Assembly (NCBI GenBank): GCA_019693395.1
Contig: JAAMXP010003084.1
Coordinates: forward strand, 1-16,901
DNA length: 16,901 nucleotides
Direction of reading: 5' to 3'
From: Ettlia oleoabundans
Taxonomy: Eukaryota > Chlorophyta > Chlorophyceae > Chlamydomonadales
The position numbers and the translations under genes are program-made. Shown piece after piece: positions 10,101-16,901 of the stretch; position 1 is the stretch's first letter, and every line of letters starts with the position of its first letter. The notes beneath the pieces were generated by a model. The model saw only the letters and a list, made by a program, of their open reading frames with translations, ran no database searches and had not been told where the DNA came from.

Positions 10101-13100
10101 GCTGCTGATGCTTCTGCTGCTGGTGCTGCTGCCGCTCTTGCTGGTCAGTCTGATGAGCATGCTGATGGCGATGCTGATGCTGGTCTGCCGGAGACTGATG
10201 CTGATGCTGATGCTGCAGCTCACTAGGCCCGTGCTGCTGCTCCTGCCCTGTCTCTGACTGCTGCTCCTCCCACTGCCCCTGGCGCTGCTGCAGGTCGGGT
10301 GCTACTGAGGCTGGTGCAGCCCGAGGCTCGGGCTTGATCCTCAGCTGTACATGCTGCTCAGCAGGCACCGCAGTCTCCAGCTGCTTCTCCTGCTGCTGCC
10401 GCTGATGGCCTGCTACAGTCTGCTGTTGCAGCTGCTGCTGCTGGAACTCCGCCAGCTCAGTAACCCCCGCTGTTGCTGCCTGTGCTGCTGGCATGGCGAC
10501 AGCATCCACTGGCTGCAAGGGCCCCTCAGCAGCAGCAGACGAGGCAGCGCCTCCCAATGCGGTGAGCGGCTGCTGGCCCTCTATTGCTTCCATCTTGACA
10601 GCTGCCTGCGAGACTGGGCCCCCATCACCCTCCCCCTGGCTTGTAGGAGCACCAAGTCCCACCAACATATGCGACGCTGAGTGCCGCTCTGTAACCTCAG
10701 CTGTGACAGCTGCAGCACCAAGCCTGCTTCTGGCCTCATGTCCGGCATGCAGCATGGCAGACCGGGAGGTGACAGCGCCACCAACCTCCTCAATAACCGA
10801 CGCTGCCGGGGCTTCCACTGCGGCTGCTGCCACTGCCATAGCAGGCAGTGACTGCCCCGCTGGCTCACCATCAGCACTGGTGCAGCTCCTGCCGCCCCCG
10901 TTGCTGTCGTCTGCGGCTACGGAGGAATGCTCCAAGCTTTCCAGAGGGGCCTCGATGTCAGAGGAAGACATGAGCTCCTGCCCTTGCTGGCAGCCCGCTG
11001 GCACTGCGCAGCCAGCACAGCTTACTGGAGGGGCGTCCACATCAGAGCAAGCCAGGGGCCCACTGTCGTGTAGCAGCATACAACCGGCACCGCTGCGTCT
11101 TTGGTCCAGCCCCAAACCAGGCCGCTGCTGCCGTTGATGCTGATGCTCCTGCTTAACCTCGAATATCGGTCGGTGCTGCAGCGGCGGCTGGGGCGCTGCT
11201 TCTGCGGGCCCCCCAGCTGGCAAGCCCTGCTTCAGCTCCACACTATCCTTTGGCGCAGCTACTCCCGCTGTTGCTGCGACTGCAAACAGCTTAGGTCCCT
11301 CGCCAATAGCGAGCCCCACTGCCTTAAGCAGCTGCCCCTCTCCCTCCTGCCCTTCTGCTTCAGCCATGGTAACATAAAGCTCAGACAGCAGCGCAGCGGC
11401 AGCCTTGCGCTGCTTGCTGGAAAGGAAGGCTTCCGCAGCGGCAGCAGCAACAGAGCCGTCTTCTGCCCGCCGCACATGAGCCACAGTGATGCATCGGGCC
11501 TCGCCGCTGTCACCGAGGGAGTTTTCGGTTCCATCCCCTGCCGCCAGCTGCCCTTGCTTCTGGCTCTCTTGCTCCTGATGCTGGCTCTGCTGCTGCATCT
11601 GGCTCTTCTGCTGCTGCCGCTGGTTCTGCTGGGCCTGCTGGTCCGGGCTGTAGCGCATGGGGGAACCCAGGCGGGAAGGCGACCCAAACAGCCGCTGCTG
11701 TGGGTGGCCAGCGCTACCCCCCACGCCAATCTGGTGGGGAGACGACCCTGGCGACCCGCCAATTGACGACCGGCGAGAGTTTTGGCCGCCGCCGCTGCTG
11801 CCACCACCGCCGCTGCCATCGGCGGGTGGGGAGCGCCCGCTGCCGCTGATCAGGCGGCCTATGGAGGCCCATCGCCCCGGCGTACCCTGCTGGGCCTGCT
11901 CCAGTGCCTGCACCCGGCATTGAACGATGTATTGGTTGGTTGGTTGGTTGGTGGCTGGTTGGTTGGTTGGTGGTTGGTGGTTGCTTGAGGACACACAAGC
12001 AACCGTTGAAAGAGCGCCTGGGCATGCAAATGACGCACGGCATGTTGTGGGTGTGCCAAACAGCACACCAGTGGCATTCCAAACACATGAGCACTGGCAG
12101 CAACAAATTTCAGTGATGCACGGCAGGGCTCAAGGTTTTAGCTACGGGCACACCCACGTACATTGTGCGGCAACCACTGTTCCAGCCAAATTCTGACTTG
12201 TGGTGAATGCCAATGTGTGCAACTTCTACCTCTAGCTGTATAGCTATAGCCCCACCTTGCGTGTGCTTGCCAGCTTTGCTTCCAGCTCTTCCACCTGGAC
12301 CTGGTAGTTGCTGAGGCCCCCCTGCAGACAGAAGGGGGAACAAATAAGGGGGATGTAGTACATGGTCAACATACGCTGCAATGACGGAGAAGGCAGCGTA
12401 GCTAGCATGCTGTGCACTGGGAGATAAGCAAGCAAACTTGCACATGTCCAATTGATGTCGTCTTCATGTTCATGCGTGCCACATCATGTTCATGCGTGCC
12501 CCCATTGTAGAAGGCAGCGAGCTAGATAAGGGCCGCCCTTTTATTCTTAAAAAAGGGGAACACCCTTGGAGCCCCCTTGAACCCCGGCTGTGGATCTAAT
12601 GGATGCACCACTCACCCCCGCAGCTGCCGCCTCCTTCATATACCTCGCCTTCTCCTCGCAAACCTGCTCAAAGTAAAGCTGCAGCTGCTGATTTTGCTGG
12701 TTGGCTTCCTGCAGGCAAGCATGCAAGTGGGAGAGGGCGATCAGAGACATCAGCTGTCAGCAGTACAACGGGGCACGGCAGGCACAGCAGTGAGCTGCTG
12801 AGCGCCCGCTCGAAGATCCCGAGCAGAGATTACAAGAACACCGCAACTTGACGCAAAGAGGAGTGTCAAGCTGCCGTTGGGGCTGCAGGCACAGCAGGCA
12901 CAGCGGGCTGCAGCATAGCATTATGGCAGCTAGTACCACTGCTGATGTGCTACGGCTGATGTGCCCCAAAAAGACAAAAACAAACTTGCCTGCAGATCCT
13001 CTGCAAGGTCCCCAGCCCGCCCCACCGCCTCAGCCAAGCACTTGTTGTATGCCAGCACCGAGTAAAGGGCAGCCTGCGCAGGCAGGGCAGCCAAGCGGAG

Positions 13101-16100
13101 TGTGACCACTGTGCGCTTGGTGTTTGAACTGGTAGTTTGAGCAAGTGCAGCTGCCTTGCAACCAGCAGCTACCTGGCTGGGCATAGCCAATGAACCAGTG
13201 GCCCGCCAGCATGGACGTGGCATGGCACGCAAAGCCGCTGTTGAGGCTGCATCTCCACTTGGCCTTCTCATCCCCTACCACAAGCCCGCCAGTTCGCACC
13301 TTGGCAAACGCCAGCGATTGGGCGTGGTCGTCGGTGTCCTCCGCTTCGCTCAGCAGCTGGCCAACCTTCTCCTGAAAGCAAAGAAAGCACACAGTGAAGG
13401 CAGGACTAATGAGCAGGTCATATAAAGCCGTCTCCTATGCGCTGTAATTACCCTGCATAACCCTGACATACTATCCACTCAGATGTCCAGCAGAAAGCTG
13501 CAGCAATAGGCACCAGCCAACTTAGCACACAAAAGCACGCCGTAGCACCCAGAAACGCGGGTGCCAGCCCACCCACCTTGAGCGCAGCGAGCTCCTCTGG
13601 CCTCATCTGTGAGTCCTCCTCGGCACAAATCTGCTCCACACCAGGCAATAGACGCAGGAGGGGCAGGCGTTGCCCCGCCGGTGTGGCTGCTTCTGACGCC
13701 GCTGCCTCTGCCACCCACTCGCCCACCGCTCGGCTTGCTGCCAGCACTGGTGAGGCCGCAAGCAGGGCTAGAGAGGGCCGGCCAGCAGCCAGGCTGCTCA
13801 GAGGCGTGCCTGCTGTGGCGGAGGCTGCTGCCGTCAAACCAAGCAGCGGGGCTGGTGAAGCGCCAGAAATGGATGCTGGTGTAGCGCTTGGGCCTGCTTC
13901 ATCAACACCAGGCCTGGCTGCCTCCCCGAGGGGTGTTCCCGCCACACCGCCTTCACCTGCAGCCGCGTGTCCCTGTCCTGCCGCGCGTGCCTCTGCTGCT
14001 GCTGCCGCCGCTGCTGCTTCGGCGGCGGCAGCAACCATCTCGTGCTTCTGCAGGGTTGCCATGTAGGCATCGGCACGGTCCCGCTGCACCACAACCTCGA
14101 CCCGCAGCTCCGCCACATCAGCTCGCGTGCTTTCCAGCTCAGCCTCAAGTGCAGCAATCCGCTTCTCTGCCTCTGTCTCCTCATACGCCCCCTCATCAAC
14201 CCCACTTAGTGCTGCAGCTGCAGCTGCCCCGTCGCCACCGTCTTCACCATCCCATGCCGCCCCCTGTGGGCTGGCTGGTGAGGGGCCTGCCTTTGCAGCC
14301 TCGCTGGCAGTTGGCCCGCCATCAGGAAAGGACTGCTGCTCGCCAGGCTGGCGCTGCTGCTGCTTGCCTAGCTGCAGCTTGAGACCCTGGAGCTGCCGAG
14401 TGAGGTCCTGGTTTACTCGCTTCAGGTCCTCATTCTGCAGGAAGAAAGCAGGCACAGGCAACACACAGACGGTCTTTCTGCTTGGGGTGTTTAGTGTGCT
14501 GCAACACCTGAATCTGCATGGAAACGGCAGACAGGAGTTGGAACCTGCTTCAACCACCATTCCCGGCAGCTCTCCCGCTGTGCATCATGTCAGCATTAGG
14601 CAGCAAGCATGCCAGCCCGTGAGCCCCTTCACCTAACCACTGCCGCTAGCCAGCAGGTCAGTCTACCAGAAGGGCTCCGCCTCCAGCCATGTCATGCCAC
14701 CTCACCTCCGCCGCTAGTTCAAGCTGCCTCAGCTGCTGCACATCAGCACGTACCACGTTCTTCACGTTGCCAGCAGACTGAATGAACCTGCAGCTCATAC
14801 GGCAAAACTACTGACTTAGGAAGTGGTGCCGCAGTCATTAATACGTGCAAGTGGCGCAGCTCTGAAAAGGAGCAAGTTTTGCCACGATAAATCTCGGGCG
14901 TAAGACTGTATCAGAATGGTTCAAAGGAGCGCCCACACATTGATTGCTGCCTGCTGAAGTGGGTGGTCACTCCTGCAACCGTTTAAGGCCCCACATAGGA
15001 AGCCCTGCCTCAATCAACTCCACCTCTCTCAACTTGCCTACATATATCTCTGTTCTTGGATCATTGGAAGCTTGATATTACTTACCTCAGCGTGCCACTC
15101 GTGTTTGCTGTGTGGATGGCCAGCGGAGAGATGCAACCCAATATGAGCGTGTTGCAGCTGCTGGTCACCTCATTGCTGCCCCCACCCAACGCTGCAGCAC
15201 AAGGGCAGCTTGCAAGGTTGAGCACATCGCAACTCTAAATCTAATGTTCTCCAGCGCAAGTGAAGCAGTTGATGCACTCATCTTACCAACAATTGAAGGA
15301 GGATAATGCTCACAAATGCCATGTCTGCGGCATGTTGTGTGTTCCTTCATACGCGCTATGAGAGCAGCACCCTGCCTAGTCAGCACACTCAATCTCACTG
15401 TTGCGCACCTGGCTGCAGCAGCTTGGTCAGCTTGGAGTTGGAGTAGATGGCCTTCTTCTTCTCTGCCAGCTCCCTAATGACATTTTTCAGCCACATCAGA
15501 CCCACATTGATGCCAGCACCCTGCAGCAGCTTGCAAGCGACGTTTACCGTACCCCAACGGTGAGCACATGGGCGCATGGGGAAGGCCGTCAGCTTGGCTT
15601 AGGGCCCAGCTGGGGCCTGAGCAAGTGCCCCAAACGTATTTACAACCCCTTGCATTTCCCAATAGGGTCGCAAGGTATCGTGTTGCATGCAACTCCCTTG
15701 CACCTCTTTTTGGGTTGTGCTGCCAGCTTGGGCCAGCATGGCGTGCTCTGACCCCGCCAGGTCAACCAGCATCAACTGGGCCTTCACCCTCTGGCAGCTG
15801 CCATCCTCTAGCCTACGCTTGAACTGAACCTGCACAGCCACACACGCAGCGGAATGACACAGCGCTGCCTAGAACTGCTGACAACTGTGCCCACGGCAGC
15901 AGGTAGCTTACAGCTCATGCTAAAACACCAGCTGGAAGGGTGAGGGCATCAAGCCAGGGAGGCAGTATGCACAAGCACTAGCATACAACCGTACAATTTC
16001 GTGCCTCGACCAGAAAACAGCTTACGAACATTAATAATGAAGATGGCGTGAGAGCGGCTGCTACGGGCGTTGCCGTCCGTACTGCCTACAGGTGGAGTCC

Positions 16101-16284
16101 GGTGTGGCAGTACAACAACATTGAAGCACTATATGCAGCGCGTCTGTTCATGAACAAAGAGATAGCAAGCAGGGCTGGGGCCAAAGCAGCCTGGTAATAA
16201 ATGGGTCACTTTCCACCATCGCCGCCCGTCTAGCCCAGCCCGCTCACCTGTGTTGCGGACATGAGCCGCTGCCAGTATGTATCC
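7175..16284 (-). CDS. Kinesin motor - coiled coil - ADD zinc-finger fusion protein (5' end missing)
   Basis: Predicted microtubule motor with a chromatin-reader-like tail. Exons in coding order: 16284-16248, 16085-16030, 15829-15704, 15520-15409, 15191-15086, 14787-14706, 14434-13577, 13371-13300, 13073-12990, 12708-12616, 12321-12256, 11907-9901, 9590-9454, 9163-9062, 8721-8651, 8401-8338, 8027-7175 (TAA). They total 4926 bases (1641 aa plus stop), and split-codon phases agree at every junction. Counting from the first codon seen: motor part 1-~160, coiled coil ~160-580 with an Ala/Pro-rich insert, low-complexity Gln/Ser/Ala tail ~580-1200, ADD domain 1274-1383, then a basic Ser-rich end with PPRRRK and PARKRNR (nuclear-import-like) and SIM-like FVVDLADSSSDE. 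No SNF2 helicase or methyltransferase follows the ADD domain. The missing N-terminus, with the P-loop, should lie right of the window or in unrecognised exons. The alternative, two adjacent genes, needs a stop between coil and ADD; none exists in the joined frame. Transcript proof is lacking. Confidence 0.8.
7670..7684 (-). other. SUMO-interaction-like motif in the kinesin-ADD C-terminus
   Basis: The last exon encodes FVVDLADSSSDEAVEE, followed by a Ser run and SEDE. A hydrophobic core (VVDL) followed by Ser and acidic residues is the usual form of a phospho-regulated SUMO-interaction motif. Such short motifs also occur by chance. Confidence 0.5.
7952..9470 (-). other. ADD-type (ATRX/DNMT3-like) zinc-finger domain, spread over 5 exons
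   Basis: Cys pairs in order: C1274/C1277 (CHFC), C1299/C1302 (CQDC), C1330/C1333 (CLMC), C1347/C1350 (CSSC), C1353, C1356, C1359, and C1380/C1383 (CLLC). The first two pairs are split by 21 residues that include CRHPEAALLDLQL, close to the GATA-like finger of ATRX. The rest follows the PHD-like part: CxxCGG, an ELVMC strand, a crowded Cys centre (KLCGFCTGCLWR), then FTCLLCRPEP, which resembles the end of the ATRX ADD domain. ADD domains of ATRX and DNMT3 bind the unmodified Lys4 end of histone H3 (ATRX also reads Lys9 methylation). Binding here is inference. The domain appears only after splicing: exons 9590-9454, 9163-9062, 8721-8651, 8401-8338 and 8027-7175 join with matching phases 2, 2, 1 and 2. 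Confidence 0.82.
9901..11907 (-). other. Giant low-complexity exon of the kinesin-ADD gene (669 codons)
   Basis: It is open throughout, while most other exons of the gene are 37-140 bases. It starts with the end of the coiled coil (ALEQAQQ), passes into a Gly/Ser/Pro stretch with several SP sites (LFGSPSRLGSPMRYSPD), then Gln/His-rich and Ala-rich disorder. Three psi-K-x-E SUMO-acceptor-like sites occur: VKQE (11146-11157), VKME (10588-10599) and IKPE (10327-10338). The final ~30 codons (ELDYCPADGTFSLPG onward) look ordered and lead into the ADD exons. Confidence 0.75.
11932..11993. repeat. TTGG-type tetranucleotide microsatellite in an intron
   Basis: Runs of ttgg, interrupted by gtgg and ctgg, lie just inside the kinesin-ADD intron 11908-12255. 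On the coding strand it is a CCAA-rich stretch about 25 bases before the acceptor. Confidence 0.85.
12256..14434 (-). other. Coiled-coil stalk exons of the kinesin-ADD gene
   Basis: Five exons (14434-13577, 13371-13300, 13073-12990, 12708-12616, 12321-12256), all phase 0 at both ends, encode heptad-like segments: NEDLKRVNQDLTRQLQGLKL, AEKRIAALEAELESTRADVA, EANQQNQQLQLYFEQVCEEK and YQVQVEELEAKLASTRK. An Ala/Pro/Ser-rich stretch of ~130 residues interrupts the coil inside the largest exon. The arrangement suggests a dimerising stalk behind an N-terminal motor. Phase 0 symmetry means any one exon could be skipped without a frameshift. Confidence 0.75.
12464..12500. repeat. Short direct repeat in an intron
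   Basis: A 17-base word (tcatgttcatgcgtgcc) occurs at 12464-12480 and again at 12484-12500, within the intron 12322-12615. Confidence 0.85.
14706..16284 (-). other. Kinesin motor domain, C-terminal half
   Basis: Six exons encode, in order, HVRNTGSTDGNARSSRSHAI (switch I, NxxSSRSH), MLVDLAGSEHAMLAQAG (switch II, DLAGSE), GAGINVGLMWLKNVI (alpha-4), YSNSKLTKLLQPALGGGSN (alpha-5 region), NTLILGCISP (the C-terminal core strand) and TLRFIQSAGNVKN (alpha-6 and neck linker). Spacing between DLAGSE and the KEG turn equals that of ordinary kinesins. Odd points are His for the usual Arg after DLAGSE, and CISPLAIHTANTSGTLRF in place of the common ETLNTLRYA helix. The P-loop and the start of the motor are not in the recognised exons. 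The subfamily cannot be assigned; the order motor, coil, tail fits an N-terminal-motor kinesin. Confidence 0.9.
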
Positions 16285-16382
16285 CTGCAGAGGCACGGGG
16301 CGTCGGGGAGGGGGCATAAGTAGATCATCCTGTGTGACTTGTTAATGTGTTGCATCAAAGCAGGCAATTACACACGCACCCC

Positions 16383-16401
16383 CACACACACACACGCACA
16401 C

Positions 16402-16487
<86 letters not shown>
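16383..16487. repeat. (CA)n dinucleotide microsatellite, ~105 bp
   Basis: It is almost pure CA, with two CG interruptions near its left end. On the kinesin strand it is (TG)n, about 100 bases before the first recognised motor exon. The CVCV and HTHT reading frames across it are artefacts. Confidence 0.97.
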
Positions 16488-16490
<3 letters not shown>

Positions 16491-16491
16491 G

Positions 16492-16602
16492 GACGAGATG
16501 GCCAGCGGCGAGGCGGGGCGACTGCACCAGGTGATGGTGGCGCTGGCACGCCCCGTGCGCCTCACTCGCGGCAAGCAGATTGACGTGGCCTGGGCTGTAA
16601 AG
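16492..16602 (+). CDS. Possible plus-strand exon of an unknown gene
   Basis: An open stretch of 37 codons (starts DEMASGEAGRLHQVM, ends QIDVAWAVK) is bordered by cgcag on the left and gtgcgg on the right, phase 0 at the right. Its third codon positions are mostly G or C, as in the real exons nearby. It is opposite to the kinesin gene and follows directly on the CA repeat, which is a poor polypyrimidine tract. No clear partner exon was found before the window ends. It may be a real exon of a divergent or nested gene, or chance. Confidence 0.25.
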
Positions 16603-16901
16603 GTGCGGCGCTGCATGTTCTCTGTTCCCTGCTGCTGCTCAGGGAGGGCCAGTCTCCTGCAAGCAGTCTCCCACCATCTTGCATGAGCAACAATCCATTG
16701 TCAATGCTTAACCTACAACGCTCACTGCTGCACCTGCTGCTTGTTCTGGACAGCCAAGGTGTGGCGCTGTTGGGCCGGAATCAGCTGAGCCGCTTTGCTT
16801 GAGCTGCGCCCAGCCCAGCCAATGTTTGCATCCCCGCTTAAAAATGCAATGCACGCCTACCCCCCACACTTCCCAACCCCCCACCCCCCACCCCCCCCAT
16901 T

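Larger units (their letters stand above)
16285..16901. other. Intron or 5' flank of the kinesin-ADD gene, no firm exon
   Basis: The minus strand here should hold the intron before exon 16284-16248. No P-loop (GxxxxGKT/S) or other early kinesin motif was found in either half. The stretch carries a long CA repeat, one possible plus-strand exon and a C-rich end (16857-16899). Confidence 0.5.

Noticed and set aside
10080..10250. Plus-strand ORF of Leu/Met runs resembling membrane segments
   Set aside because: It is the antisense of CAG/CAC-rich Gln/His codons in the large kinesin-ADD exon.
11932..12500. CRISPR-like or transposon-end repeats
   Set aside because: The repeats are a simple TTGG microsatellite and one 17-base duplication in introns. 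There are no regular spacers, terminal inverted repeats or transposase.
7175..16284. Two separate genes: a kinesin ending near 12000 and an ADD protein starting inside the big exon
   Set aside because: The joined frame has no stop between them and all junction phases agree. It is kept as the main alternative to be tested, not as the chosen model.
16342..16616. Minus-strand ORFs running through the (TG)n repeat as the preceding kinesin exon
   Set aside because: Translations of 16492-16610 on the minus strand in all frames show no kinesin motif such as the GVYV-GLTE region or the P-loop, and the CVCV runs are repeat artefacts.

Overview
The window looks like nuclear DNA of a green alga (Chlorophyta, probably Chlorophyceae). 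The evidence is many short introns with GT-AG borders, GC-rich codon choice, long Gln/Ala/Glu runs coded by CAG/GCN/GAG repeats, TGTAA-type poly(A) signals downstream of stop codons, and a plant/algal-type B cyclin. No bacterial, organellar, viral or transposon gene was recognised.

Layout. (1) 261-2708, plus strand: the last three recognisable exons of a gene that starts left of the window. It codes for an alpha-helical segment, a long acidic Ala/Gln/Glu-rich disordered tail, and a C-terminus with two SUMO-interaction-like motifs. I do not recognise the gene. (2) 3625-6531, minus strand: a complete B-type mitotic cyclin in 11 exons (442 aa) with a perfect destruction box and both cyclin-box repeats. 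It converges tail-to-tail with gene 1. (3) 7175-16284, minus strand: 17 exons that stay in one frame over 16 junctions (1641 aa in the window; the 5' end with the P-loop is missing). They encode the second half of a kinesin motor, a coiled coil, a ~670-codon low-complexity exon, and a C-terminal ATRX/DNMT3-type ADD zinc-finger domain with a SUMO-interaction-like motif. (4) 16285-16901: a long (CA)n microsatellite and one possible plus-strand exon of unknown origin.

The main discovery candidate is the kinesin-ADD fusion. A plus-end-type motor (motor first, coil, then tail) linked to a domain that in ATRX and DNMT3 reads the histone H3 tail would be a new chromokinesin architecture. Its same-strand neighbour is the mitotic cyclin B, which fits a cell-division setting but does not prove a link. 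Exon borders were set by hand from splice dinucleotides, reading phase and family similarity. Cumulative lengths divide by three in both minus-strand genes, which is strong internal support, but no transcript data were available.
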